A DNA stretch of 64,000 nt from Bog-159 sp963785255 (GTDB taxonomy: Bacteria; Acidobacteriota; Terriglobia; Bryobacterales; Bryobacteraceae), in contig CAWAUR010000015.1 in NCBI GenBank assembly GCA_963785255.1, positions 372,001-436,000 on the forward strand, in the 5' to 3' direction. Below the pieces are notes generated by a model, which saw only the letters and a list, made by a program, of their open reading frames with translations, made no database searches and had not been told where the DNA came from. The first letter of the stretch is position 1; every line of letters begins with the position of its first letter. Position numbers and translations under genes: made by a program. Positions 55,089 through 63,262 of this stretch are shown here, piece after piece.

Positions 55089-55170
55089 GTGGGGCAGACG
55101 ATCGCCTTTTGTCGTCTGCCTTGGCGCCGGCGGACCACAAAAAACGATGGTCCGCCCGGGTCCGCCCCAC
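55089..55170. repeat. Dispersed hairpin repeat family C, copy 2
   Basis: GGGGCAGACGATCGCCTTTT then GTCGTCTGCC, and GGCGGACCA..TGGTCCGCC. It lies just after the stop codon of the NarL-type regulator. Confidence 0.8.
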
Positions 55171-55174
55171 GGAT

Positions 55175-55861
55175 TCAATGAATCAACCCGTCGCGCAGCG
55201 CCCGCGCCACCGCTTCCGATCGTGAATGCACGTGCAGTTTCTCGTAAATCGATCGCAGGTGAAAGTTGACGGTATGAACGCTGATTCCCAACTCAGCCGC
55301 GGCCGTCTTATTCTGGTGACCGTCAGTGAGCAGCTTAAGCAGACGCATCTCCTGCGGCGAGAGACCCGCGGCGCCCAGATCGCGCGGCGGCGCCTTGCGG
55401 AACAACTCGACCACCCGAATAGCCACTTCCGGCGACATCACCGCGCCGCCTTCGGCAATCTGCGCCACCGCTTCCATCAGCCGCGCGGGCGGCGTCTGCT
55501 TCAGCAGGTATCCGCAAGCACCCGCGCAGATGGCTTGAAAGATGCGGTCGTCGTCTTTATAGACCGTCAGCATGACCGGCGCGATTTCCGGATAACGTTC
55601 CTGCAAGGCGCGCACGCCCTCAATACCGCTCATGCCGGGTAAGCCGATATCTAGCAACGCGACCCGCGGCGGGTTCTCGCCGATGCCCTCCATTGCGGCC
55701 TCCATGGAAGCGTACGCGTGACGGCACTCGAACCCCGCGGTGTGGTTGATCAGAAACGCGATGCCGTCGCGCGTTTCCTTCTGATCTTCGATGACCGCGA
55801 CCCCGACAACTCCGGCCTCAGGTTTGTTTTTCTCCACACGCGCCCTTGCTCCACACTTCAA
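55175..55861 (-). CDS. NarL/LuxR-family response regulator
   Basis: 228 aa. Receiver (about 18-135) with VVGVAVIEDQKETRDGIAFL, D71 in VALLDIGLPGMSG, and a Thr at MLTVYKDD. The C-terminal LuxR helix-turn-helix (about 165-225) has LSPQEMRLLKLLTDGHQNKT and SVHTVNFHLRSIYEKLHVHS. It is the natural partner of HisKA_3 kinases, and the only such kinase nearby is the 1015-aa propeller kinase at 57221-60268 on the same strand. I infer that it controls the two secreted repeat genes that share an upstream block. Confidence 0.92.
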   Translation of the reverse strand: MKCGARARVEKNKPEAGVVGVAVIEDQKETRDGIAFLINHTAGFECRHAYASMEAAMEGIGENPPRVALLDIGLPGMSGIEGVRALQERYPEIAPVMLTVYKDDDRIFQAICAGACGYLLKQTPPARLMEAVAQIAEGGAVMSPEVAIRVVELFRKAPPRDLGAAGLSPQEMRLLKLLTDGHQNKTAAAELGISVHTVNFHLRSIYEKLHVHSRSEAVARALRDGLIH

Positions 55862-55907
55862 TGTATCCGCTGGCGTGAGGGGGATTCGCCCCTCCCGTTT
55901 GTGCCGA

Positions 55908-56046
55908 GTGCTTAACAGTTTTGGGGAAACCGCTCCCTTATGGGGTGCCCTCTGGGCCCGGCTCGGTAACGGTTCGGAACCTTTGCTGAGCCGCGACCGT
56001 GAGGGAGCGGTTTCTTCAGTCGGAAATCCCCAAAACTGTTAAGCAC
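55908..56046. mobile_element. MITE-like element with perfect terminal inverted repeats (family A, copy 3)
   Basis: 139 bp. The 20-bp ends at 55908-55927 (GTGCTTAACAG...) and 56027-56046 (...CTGTTAAGCAC) are exact inverse complements. Inside, ACCGCTCCCT (55929-55938) pairs with AGGGAGCGGT (56002-56011), linking it to family A. The 12-bp CCCGTTTGTGCC flanks it on both sides (55894-55905, 56046-56057), a possible target duplication although it is not exactly adjacent on the left. No coding capacity. Confidence 0.75.
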
Positions 56047-56064
56047 CCGTTTGTGCCACGCCTC

Positions 56065-57087
56065 TCAGTATGCCGCAGTGTGGTAATAGAGTGATACGAC
56101 CCCGCTGCTGCTCTGGTGTACTTCGAGGATCGTGGGGCCGGCAACGGCCACCCCAGGCAATTCTCCGTTGTCGTATGGGAACGACGAACCGGCAAATTGC
56201 ACCGTGCCATCAATCTGCAGCCCACCAGTATGGTAGTACAGTTGTCCCACGCCCGAACCGGCTTGATGCACCTCGACGATGGTCGGGCCGGAAGCGGCCA
56301 CAGCCGGAGCGAGGCCGTTGTCGTACTGGAAGGAACTGCCATCCCAGACCACCGTGCCATTGGCCTGAATTTCAGCGGCGTGATAATAGAGCGGTCCGAC
56401 TTCGGCAGTCGATTGATGCACCTCCAGGATTGTCGATCCCGCCACGGTTACCGACGGCGCAATTCCCGTATCGTAGTTGAACGAAGAGCCTGCCCACTTC
56501 AGGGTGCCGTCGGTCTGGATTTCGGCCGTGTGGTAATAGAGAGATCCGACTGCCGCAGTGGCCTGATGCACTTCGACAATAGTTTGTCCAGCCACGGCCA
56601 CCGATGGCGCCACGCCGCGATCGTATTTGAACGCCGATGCAGCCCACGTGACTGTCCCGTTCGCGTTGATCTTGCCCGTGTGATAATACAGCGGCCCCAC
56701 GCCGGTGGTGGACTGATGCACCTCGATGATCGTATTACCGGTTATGGCAACCGACGGCTGTAAGCCGGTATCGTACTGAAATGCGGAGGCGGCCCATGTG
56801 ACCGTCCCATTTTCCTCGATCTTGCCTGTGTGATAGTACAGCGGCCCCACGCCGCTGGTGGATGGATGCACCTCGACGATTACGACCCCGGAGACGGCCA
56901 CCGAGGGTGTAGCGCCGGTGTCGTACGGAAATGCGCTGCCGGCCCACACAAACGCGGGCGTCCCTTGCGCCTGCGCCATGGGAACCGTTACGGCGAAGGC
57001 GGCCATCGCCAGTCCCAGAAGAGTGTGCGGATAGTGAGTGCGGCGTCCGCCGCTGAACCTTTCCTGCGCTTTGTTGCAGTTTCTCAT
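56065..57087 (-). CDS. Secreted six-repeat protein, predicted beta-propeller
   Basis: 340 aa. Signal peptide LLGLAMAAFAVTVPMAQAQG, then six repeats of ~49 residues. Each has WAxSxFxYDxGxxPSVAVxG, a TIVEVHQSxxxVGxLYYHT strand pair and xIxxNGTV. The repeat number and the strand pattern suit a six-bladed propeller. Similar YDxG-PSVA-EVHQ-YYH repeats occur in secreted bacterial proteins, but I know of no function. AGGAG lies 9 nt before the ATG. It is next to the propeller kinase on the same strand, with a promoter in the 133-bp gap. Confidence 0.75.
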   Translation of the reverse strand: MRNCNKAQERFSGGRRTHYPHTLLGLAMAAFAVTVPMAQAQGTPAFVWAGSAFPYDTGATPSVAVSGVVIVEVHPSTSGVGPLYYHTGKIEENGTVTWAASAFQYDTGLQPSVAITGNTIIEVHQSTTGVGPLYYHTGKINANGTVTWAASAFKYDRGVAPSVAVAGQTIVEVHQATAAVGSLYYHTAEIQTDGTLKWAGSSFNYDTGIAPSVTVAGSTILEVHQSTAEVGPLYYHAAEIQANGTVVWDGSSFQYDNGLAPAVAASGPTIVEVHQAGSGVGQLYYHTGGLQIDGTVQFAGSSFPYDNGELPGVAVAGPTILEVHQSSSGVVSLYYHTAAY

Positions 57088-57132
57088 AAAGCATCTCCTT
57101 TGTTAGTTACTTAGTTAGTCAGACAGCAGTAA

Positions 57133-57237
57133 CTGCCTCACTCATGTATAACCGCACCGTTCGAAACAGACAAGCCGCGTATTTGAGTAGGGGGATGAAA
57201 CAGCGAAGAAGAGAAGCGAGCTACAGGCCCGGTTTGC
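57133..57237 (-). promoter_or_regulatory. Conserved ~100-bp upstream block, copy 2
   Basis: Promoter TTGTCT (57168-57173), 17-nt spacer, TATACA (57145-57150), transcribing toward 57087. The conserved part continues through GCTGTTTCATCCCC into the last codons of the kinase gene (KPGL, stop). Copy 1 lies at 54978-55079. Confidence 0.78.
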
Positions 57238-60200
57238 CGAAGGCGGCGTGGCGCAGTGGGAAGCGGACCGCCACGGTACATCCGCCGCCGGGATTGGCGA
57301 TCAAGTCCAAACTCCCGCCCAGGCTTTCGGCCCGCCGGCGCATGCTGGGGATGCCGTTCCCGCCCTGGCTGCGTGGCGTTGCGCCGTGGCCATTCAAGCC
57401 GCGGCCGTTGTCGCCGACGCGCAGCAGAACTTCGTGGGCGGTCACCGAAAACTCGGCTGCCACCGTGGTGCAGCGGGCGTGACGCGCGGCATTATGGATG
57501 CACTCCTTGAAGATCAGCAGAAGCTGGCGGCGGGCCTGCAGGCTCAATCGCAAGTGCTGTGCGCCAGCCTCCGGCTCGTGCAATTCGAAGGCGATGGCCT
57601 GCGGCTGCAGCAGGTCGATGGCAAACTCGCGCATGCGCCGCATCAGGGTGTCCAGGCCCTCCGGCTCCGCGCGGATCGACCAGACGATGTCACTCATGGA
57701 GTCGGCCAGTTCTCGCGCCAGCGTGGCTACCCGCGCCAGGCGCTCACCCGACTGCAATTGTCCGCCGTTCCGATCCATGCGGGCGACTTCGCTCAAGATC
57801 GCGATCTGCGAAAGACTGGCGCCGATATCATCGTGCAGGTCGGTGGCAATGGCCGTGCGCATGCGCTCGATCTTGACGGCCTGCGCCACCCGATAGCGGT
57901 GCGCGGCCACCACCAGGCCCGCCAACAAAGTCGCCGCCAGCAGTTCGAACCACCAACTCCGCCAGAACGGTGGCAGCACGGTGAAATCGACTTCGGCCGC
58001 CTTCTGGCTTTCCTGGCCCTCCGAATTCACGGCCTGCACCAGGAAGCGGTAGGCGCCTGGAGGCAGGCCCGGGTAGTTGGCCTCGTGATCCCTGTGCGCG
58101 TCCTGCCACCGGGAGTTTTCAGGCTGCAAAATGTATTTGTAACGGAGATTGTCTTCCGGCTCGCTGCTGAAGCCCACAAACTCGACATGCAGCTGATTGA
58201 GCGAAGGCGAGAGGCGCACCCCGGAAACCACTTCGGCGCCGGCTTGTGAGATCGCATAACGATCACGTCCGGCGCGCAGATCGGTGATCAGGATGGACGG
58301 GCGCGTGGGCGGCCGATCGGCCGCAGGCGTGAGCCGGGAGAGACCCTGGGCCGTAGCGAACCAGAGGTTGCCCGAAGAGTCGCGCATGGCCCAATCCATC
58401 TGTCCGTGCGCCAATCCGTCATCCGCGGAGAAGTGCCGGACGTGCCCGCTGGCCGGATCCAGGCGGTCCACACCGTTCCATGTGCCCACATAAATTCGTC
58501 CAGCGCGGTCGTCGGTGAGCGAATAGATGCCGTTGGCCGCCAATCCATCTTTGACGCCGTAAGTCCGCGCGCGAGGCGCCGCGCCGCCAGGGTTATCGAT
58601 CACTCCAAGCCCGCCCAATGCGGCGATCCATAAGCGCCCCGCCGAGTCGATTAGCAGCTCGGAAACCACACCAGGCGGCACACCGTCGGCCTCGGTGACA
58701 TGCGTGAACCGTTGCCCGTCATAGCGGTAAAGGCTGCCGTGATACACCCCCATCCACACGTTGCCGTTCCGATCCTCCGCAAAAGCATTAACCATCAGGG
58801 GAGTATGGCTGGGACCATCTTCGAAAGTAGTGAGACGGTTTGTGCCTGGATCCCACCGCAGCAGCCGGTCGCCGCGCGCGGATTGCGCCGACGCCCAGAT
58901 GCCGCCTTTGGAATCCTCAAAGACCTTGAAGACCTGGAGCTCCGGCGCGTAACACGCTTGGGGCGGTTTCCGCGCCAGATCCGCCGCCGGCATGGCCGCA
59001 TATCGGCAAAGCCCCATTTTGGTTGCGGCCCACCACTCGCCAGTCCGGCTCTGCAAGATAATTTGCCCCATTCCCCAGGAGGCCTGATCGCCAAGGACCC
59101 TGGGAAGCCAGGCATGGAAGCGCGTCCCTTCGAAAATGTTGAGGTGAAATCCGCCGGAGTGCTTTCCTGTGGTCACCGCCAGCATGGAACCGTCGCGATC
59201 CACAAGGACTGAGGTCACGCGATCGCTTGCCAAACCATCCTGTTCGTGAAACGCGGTAAAGACGCCGGCCTGGAAGCGCATGACGCCGGCGCCCTCCGTT
59301 CCGGCCCACATATTTCCGGCTGCATCCCCGGCCAATGGACTGATCTGGTGGTCCGTCAGCCCCTCGGCACGCTTCAGGTTTTGGAATTCCGCGTGGCCGT
59401 CGCGTATACGCAGATAGCTGATTCCGTCCGACGTTCCGACCCAGATGACGCCATCCGGAGCTTGCGCCAGCGACTTTACGTCGACATTCGCCAATCCGTC
59501 TTTCTCGGTGTAAACCCGTTCGACGGCGCACCTGGCGCGGGGGCAATCCGCGCGCATCAGAATCAAACCGCCGCGCGTGCCCGCCCAGACTCTGCCCGCC
59601 CGATCTACTAATAACGCTTCGGCCCACAACGCATCCGGCTTGCCGATGTGCTGAACGCCGCCATCATTGTGAATGACATCGATGCCGTCGGTGGTGGCCG
59701 CCCAAAGCCTTCCGTCTATGTCCTCGCGGATGTCCGTGACAGTAATGTGGTCCCAAACCGGCCTCTTGGGCAAACGCTGGGGTCCGAAACCGCGGCTGGC
59801 GCGCCATTCGAATAACCCGTTGTACGTGCCACACCAGATCTTGCCCGACCTGGTTTCGAGCAGTGCGGTGACGTTGTTTTCACGAGCGCCTCCGGGGAGC
59901 GTGTAAGCGGAGAATTTATTTCCGCCCGCGGCGGGATCGAGCCGCGCCAAGCCGCGCGCCGTACCGACTAAGTAGGCTCCAGCGTGGGTTTCCAGGAATG
60001 CGCCGACCGCCTGATGCGGCAGGCCGTCGGCGACGCCGAACTTCACGAAGCCGCCCACCCGCCGGCCATCGAATCTGGAGAGTCCTTCGGGTGTACAGAA
60101 CCAAACGAACCCACGGGAGTCCGGGACGATGCAGTCGACATGATCCGCCGCCAGGCCGTCAGCCGCGGTATAGGACTGGACGGCGGGCGTTTCGGCGTGA

Positions 60201-60268
60201 AGATACAGCGGTAAGATTATGGCCGCGCTGAGGAATCCCAGCCCTCTCATGGCCTCTCCGAGTCGCAC
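57221..60268 (-). CDS. Two-component-regulator propeller sensor histidine kinase
   Basis: 1015 aa. Signal peptide (LGFLSAAIILPLYLHAETPA), then a periplasmic double-propeller of Reg_prop repeats to about residue 690 (YTAADGLAADHVDCIVPDSR, FVWFCTPEGLSRFDG, GKIWCGTYNGLFEW, NVWMGVYHGSLYRYDG). A Y_Y_Y domain follows (YILQPENSRWQDAHRDHEAN), then one transmembrane helix (WWFELLAATLLAGLVVAAHR). The HisKA_3 domain has H~812 in ATDLHDDIGASLSQIAILSE, and the ATPase has GDNGRGLNG and GGNGIPSMRRRAESLGG. Such sensors detect extracellular sugars in Bacteroidetes; here the signal is unknown. A decayed paralogue lies at 10716-13034. Confidence 0.93.
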   Translation of the reverse strand: MRLGEAMRGLGFLSAAIILPLYLHAETPAVQSYTAADGLAADHVDCIVPDSRGFVWFCTPEGLSRFDGRRVGGFVKFGVADGLPHQAVGAFLETHAGAYLVGTARGLARLDPAAGGNKFSAYTLPGGARENNVTALLETRSGKIWCGTYNGLFEWRASRGFGPQRLPKRPVWDHITVTDIREDIDGRLWAATTDGIDVIHNDGGVQHIGKPDALWAEALLVDRAGRVWAGTRGGLILMRADCPRARCAVERVYTEKDGLANVDVKSLAQAPDGVIWVGTSDGISYLRIRDGHAEFQNLKRAEGLTDHQISPLAGDAAGNMWAGTEGAGVMRFQAGVFTAFHEQDGLASDRVTSVLVDRDGSMLAVTTGKHSGGFHLNIFEGTRFHAWLPRVLGDQASWGMGQIILQSRTGEWWAATKMGLCRYAAMPAADLARKPPQACYAPELQVFKVFEDSKGGIWASAQSARGDRLLRWDPGTNRLTTFEDGPSHTPLMVNAFAEDRNGNVWMGVYHGSLYRYDGQRFTHVTEADGVPPGVVSELLIDSAGRLWIAALGGLGVIDNPGGAAPRARTYGVKDGLAANGIYSLTDDRAGRIYVGTWNGVDRLDPASGHVRHFSADDGLAHGQMDWAMRDSSGNLWFATAQGLSRLTPAADRPPTRPSILITDLRAGRDRYAISQAGAEVVSGVRLSPSLNQLHVEFVGFSSEPEDNLRYKYILQPENSRWQDAHRDHEANYPGLPPGAYRFLVQAVNSEGQESQKAAEVDFTVLPPFWRSWWFELLAATLLAGLVVAAHRYRVAQAVKIERMRTAIATDLHDDIGASLSQIAILSEVARMDRNGGQLQSGERLARVATLARELADSMSDIVWSIRAEPEGLDTLMRRMREFAIDLLQPQAIAFELHEPEAGAQHLRLSLQARRQLLLIFKECIHNAARHARCTTVAAEFSVTAHEVLLRVGDNGRGLNGHGATPRSQGGNGIPSMRRRAESLGGSLDLIANPGGGCTVAVRFPLRHAAFGKPGL

Positions 60269-60319
60269 CAGTTTACCGCAACGGGGAACCAGTTGAACAG
60301 TGGGTGGGCGGTGTGGGCG

Positions 60320-60382
60320 GTGCTTGGTGGCTGGTGGTTTTGTCTAACCCACTAACCACTAACCACCGGCCACCAGCCACTG
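60320..60382. repeat. CCACTAACCAC-type palindrome between kinase and clpP
   Basis: GGTGGCTGGTGGTT on the left pairs with AACCACCGGCCACCAGCCAC on the right, with ACCCACTAACCACTAACCAC between. Same style as 29286-29325. It lies just after the clpP stop and may act as its terminator. Confidence 0.65.
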
Positions 60383-60383
60383 C

Positions 60384-61007
60384 CTATTTCGGCAGCGCTA
60401 CCACAGGCACTAAGTCGCGGCTGGCGATGACCCGGTCGATCATGCCGTATTCCACGCCCTGATCGGGACTCATGATATAGTCGCGATCCACATCGCGCGC
60501 GATGCGATCCACCGGTTGCCCGGTGGCATCCGCCAGCAGCGTGTTCAGCGTCTCCCGCATGCGCAGGATTTCCTTGGCGTAAATATCGATATCCGCCGCC
60601 TGCCCGGCCAAACCCTGCATGGAAGGCTGGTGGATCATAATGCGCGAATTCGGCAGGCTGAAGCGCTTGCCTTTGGTTCCTTTGGCCAGCAGCACTGCCG
60701 CCATGGACGCCGCCTGTCCCACGCAGATGGTCACGATGTCCGGCCGGATGAAATCCATGGTGTCCAGAATCGCGAGGCCTGCGGTGATCGAGCCGCCCGG
60801 CGAATTGATGTAGATGGAGACGTCCTTCTCCGGGTCTTCGGCCTCCAGGAACAGCAACTGGGCGATGACCAGGTTGGCGACGTTGTCGTCAATCGGCGTG
60901 CCCAAAAAGATGATGTTTTCCTTCAATAAACGGGAATAGATGTCGTATGCGCGTTCCCCACGTGACGTCTGCTCGACGACCATGGGGACCAGGACAGATT
61001 GGCCCAT
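60384..61007 (-). CDS. clpP: ATP-dependent Clp protease proteolytic subunit
   Basis: 207 aa. Serine protease that forms the tetradecameric chamber for ClpX/ClpA unfoldases. Catalytic residues: S101 in CVGQAASMAAVLLAKG, H126 in SRIMIHQPSM, and the Asp in ARDVDRDYIMSPDQG. IYINSPGGSITAGLAILDTM is the oligomer handle region. Length is normal. It lies 32 bp downstream of an Rrf2 regulator on the same strand, without tig or clpX nearby, which is unusual because clpP is most often in a tig-clpP-clpX cluster. The N-terminus lacks a long propeptide. Confidence 0.96.
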   Translation of the reverse strand: MGQSVLVPMVVEQTSRGERAYDIYSRLLKENIIFLGTPIDDNVANLVIAQLLFLEAEDPEKDVSIYINSPGGSITAGLAILDTMDFIRPDIVTICVGQAASMAAVLLAKGTKGKRFSLPNSRIMIHQPSMQGLAGQAADIDIYAKEILRMRETLNTLLADATGQPVDRIARDVDRDYIMSPDQGVEYGMIDRVIASRDLVPVVALPK

Positions 61008-61039
61008 TTGGGCACCCCCTAAAGATTTGATGCGGAAGA

Positions 61040-61510
61040 TTACCGGCGGGCCGCAACCAGACGCCTCGGCTTGCGCTGTTGTTTGGCCAAAGACTTGCGC
61101 TTCTGGTCCAGCGCCTTCACCAGGTCCGCGATCGTATTCCGCTCCAAATAATCTATGATACGCGTACGGAGGGCTACCCAGCTATCGTGCATGGAGCAGG
61201 GCATCTCATCGGAGCACTCCGCGAGGCCGCTGGCGCACGCGGTGTACTGCGACATGCCGTCGAGCGCTTCCACAATATCCCACAGCTTCACATCCTCGGG
61301 CGGGACCCGCAATGCGAAGCCGCCGGTGGGACCTTTGCTCGAGCGCAGCAGCCCTTTCCTGGCAAGCTGTTGCAGGATCTTGGCCAGGAAGTGGGCCGGT
61401 ATGTCTTCCTGCTCCGCGATGTTCTTCACCATCGCGTATTTGCCCTCCGGCACCTGCGCCAAGTGCACGAAAGCCCTAATCGCGTATTCGGCGGACCGAG
61501 AATAGATCAT
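61040..61510 (-). CDS. Rrf2-family transcriptional regulator
   Basis: 156 aa. Winged helix-turn-helix of the Rrf2/IscR/NsrR group: MIYSRSAEYAIRAFVHLAQV, then EQEDIPAHFLAKILQQLARK and GLLRSSKGPTGGFALRVPPE. Three Cys occur in CASGLAECSDEMPC, where IscR and NsrR hold an Fe-S cluster, so it may sense iron-sulfur status or nitric oxide. The spacing (C-x6-C-x5-C) is not exactly either classical type. It precedes clpP closely, so it may regulate it. A clear promoter and an inverted repeat lie upstream. Confidence 0.9.
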   Translation of the reverse strand: MIYSRSAEYAIRAFVHLAQVPEGKYAMVKNIAEQEDIPAHFLAKILQQLARKGLLRSSKGPTGGFALRVPPEDVKLWDIVEALDGMSQYTACASGLAECSDEMPCSMHDSWVALRTRIIDYLERNTIADLVKALDQKRKSLAKQQRKPRRLVAARR

Positions 61511-61512
61511 CC

Positions 61513-61537
61513 TTCAACTCCCTCCAATTCGGAGTTA
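61513..61537 (-). promoter_or_regulatory. Possible Rrf2 operator
   Basis: Inverted repeat AACTCC-9 nt-GGAGTT on the minus strand, between the promoter and the ATG of the Rrf2 gene. Its position in the early transcribed region fits autorepression. Confidence 0.4.
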
Positions 61538-61548
61538 TCCACATCGTT

Positions 61549-61577
61549 ATCTTAAACTTATATTCTCCCGATTGCAA
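61549..61577 (-). promoter_or_regulatory. Sigma-70-type promoter of the rrf2-clpP unit
   Basis: TTGCAA (61572-61577), a 17-nt spacer and TAAGAT (61549-61554) on the minus strand, ending ~38 nt before the ATG at 61510. The region is AT-richer than its surroundings. Confidence 0.6.
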
Positions 61578-61632
61578 GCGGAAGCGCACGCTATCGGACG
61601 GCGACCCCGCGGAAATTGCATAACAGGCTGCG

Positions 61633-62421
61633 TTATCCCGCATTTCGCGCCGCCCGCACCATGGCGACCAGAGCCGCGCGCGCCTCGGCGGTATCGCGAA
61701 CCTCGCTGGGAAATGCCATGCGGGCGCCATGTACGCGCTCGCCGCTGCGCATGCGCACGTGGAAGCCCAACCGGTCGACGGCGGTCATGCGCGCCTCTTC
61801 CACATCGGTTTCTCCGGCCGCGCGCGCCAGCAGGATCAAGGCATCGGCATGATCGGCATTCATGTGGGCGATGATGGCGGCAGCGCTCTCAGCCAACGGG
61901 TCGGGCTGGCTTTGCGCATATTCGTCTGCCGCGACCCAGCCCATCACGCCGAAGCCGCCGATGAAGTAGACGCCGGCCGGTTGCATCCGGTAAAAACCGA
62001 AATCGTCGAAATCCACCCAATAGCGGGCGTTGTCGTGCCGGCTGAGGTAAAGCTCCCGTACCGCGCCTGTCTCGGTCTCGGCAACCGGCAGGGCTTCGCC
62101 AACCAACGTGATGCGCGCCGCTCCCAGCGGGTCGTCGTCACCGCTCGGCTGCATCACCAGCAGGCTGGCGCGCGCGTCCGCCTTCAGATTCTGCGTGTGC
62201 ATGGCCATGTTGCTGATGAGGAACACGGGCCGCCCTTGCTCGTCGGCGCTGTAGGGCATCACGGAGCCGAACGGGGATCCGGGATATTTGCGCGATTGCG
62301 TGGAAAGCGTACCGATTCGTCCCATGCGAACCAGCGTGCGGCCACGCTCTGCCAGCGTAGGCTCAGCTACCGGCGGACGCTCCGGGGCGGGTGGGCCGGC
62401 GTGCTGCCGGGAAGACGCCAT
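61633..62421 (-). CDS. HugZ-like FMN/haem-binding split-barrel protein
   Basis: 262 aa. The N-terminal two thirds is a pyridoxamine-phosphate-oxidase-like split barrel (RMGRIGTLSTQSRKYPGSPF, VMPYSADEQGRPVFLISNMA, MHTQNLKADARASLLV). The C-terminal third is a DUF2470 domain (IIAHMNADHADALILLARAA). This is the arrangement of HugZ-type haem oxygenases and of the chloroplast GluTR-binding protein. It probably binds haem in iron reuse or stress, but activity is not proven by sequence. The HMNADH motif is intact. It lies upstream of the Rrf2 gene on the same strand, with a 122-bp gap that contains the promoter. Confidence 0.87.
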   Translation of the reverse strand: MASSRQHAGPPAPERPPVAEPTLAERGRTLVRMGRIGTLSTQSRKYPGSPFGSVMPYSADEQGRPVFLISNMAMHTQNLKADARASLLVMQPSGDDDPLGAARITLVGEALPVAETETGAVRELYLSRHDNARYWVDFDDFGFYRMQPAGVYFIGGFGVMGWVAADEYAQSQPDPLAESAAAIIAHMNADHADALILLARAAGETDVEEARMTAVDRLGFHVRMRSGERVHGARMAFPSEVRDTAEARAALVAMVRAARNAG

Positions 62422-62512
62422 AGACCAGATTTTTCCCTCTCCTTATATTATTTAACACATCGGCGCCCGGGCGTTCGTAAACGATGAACATGCGCGCACG
62501 ACTGCCGGCGGG

Positions 62513-62884
62513 TTATTGCAATGTCGACTTGGCTGGGTCCGCGGTTGGAGGATTAAGCGCACGGAGAACGGCCGTCTTAAGTGGCGGCAGATCGGCCTGC
62601 ACGGACTTCCAGATGACGGGCAACTCTAACCGGTCGTACTGGTGGCGCAGCCAGTTCCCCATTCCTCGTATGTTCCTCCAACGGAGCCCCGGAAAGCGGC
62701 TCTCGGCGTCCGGGCCGAGGCGGATGGCTGCTTCGCTAACGATTTGCAGCTTACGCTCGACTGCCGCAATCGTTTTCGGATCCCCGCGGAATTCCTCGAA
62801 GTCCATACCGGAGGTGAATGCCTCAATCATCTCGATGGCGGCCAAGATGTCGCGCAGGGAGCCGTCTTCGTCCTTAAAAGGCAA
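62513..62884 (-). CDS. HepT-like (DUF86) HEPN ribonuclease toxin
   Basis: About 123 aa if started at the TTG at 62884 (LPFKDEDGSLRDILAAIEMI), as homologues commonly start MPFKD; a GTG at 62911 would add nine residues. HEPN catalytic motif: NIRGMGNWLRHQYD (Arg then His seven positions on, followed by Tyr), a subtype of R-x4-6-H. It is all-helical. It follows the nucleotidyltransferase gene with a short overlap, the usual order for MntA-HepT systems, in which the partner AMPylates the toxin near its active site. Confidence 0.85.
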   Translation of the reverse strand: MPFKDEDGSLRDILAAIEMIEAFTSGMDFEEFRGDPKTIAAVERKLQIVSEAAIRLGPDAESRFPGLRWRNIRGMGNWLRHQYDRLELPVIWKSVQADLPPLKTAVLRALNPPTADPAKSTLQ

Positions 62885-63170
62885 GCACAGCCTCGCTTGC
62901 GACGCGCTCACGCACCCGGTCCTTCAATGCCCTTGCCGGCGTCAGGTCCACGCGAGTTCCGAGAATGTCGGCCAGCCTATTCTCCAGCCCGACCATATCG
63001 AGTAGCGAGAACTGCTTAGCCGGGTCGAACTCTGCGACCAGATCGACGTCCGATTGAGGAGACTCATCGCCTCGCGCGACGGAACCGAAGAGGGATAACC
63101 GCACAATTCCGGCGGCCTTCAGCTCCGGTTCGTACTCGCGCAGCTTTTCGATGACCGTGGACTTATCCAT
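62874..63170 (-). CDS. MntA-like minimal nucleotidyltransferase antitoxin
   Basis: 98 aa from the ATG at 63170. Pol-beta-type core: LSLFGSVARGDESPQSDVDL with G29-S30 and D41/D43, the GSx10DxD pattern. It continues VGLENRLADILGTRVDLTPA. It neutralises HepT by AMPylation in characterised cases. The gene end overlaps the hepT start by about 11 bp. It is separated by 92 bp from the ketoacyl synthase gene upstream, so it is likely its own unit. Confidence 0.88.
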   Translation of the reverse strand: MDKSTVIEKLREYEPELKAAGIVRLSLFGSVARGDESPQSDVDLVAEFDPAKQFSLLDMVGLENRLADILGTRVDLTPARALKDRVRERVASEAVLAF

Positions 63171-63262
63171 GGCGTGCCTCTTTACATTTTCCCGCAAAGT
63201 GGACGGCGTCGGGATAGCACGGGGTTTTATGGACCTGACCAACTGCGGGCGGCGACGGCGGA

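Noticed and set aside
57248..58249. 333-codon plus-strand frame opposite the propeller kinase
   Set aside because: Shadow of the kinase coding frame.
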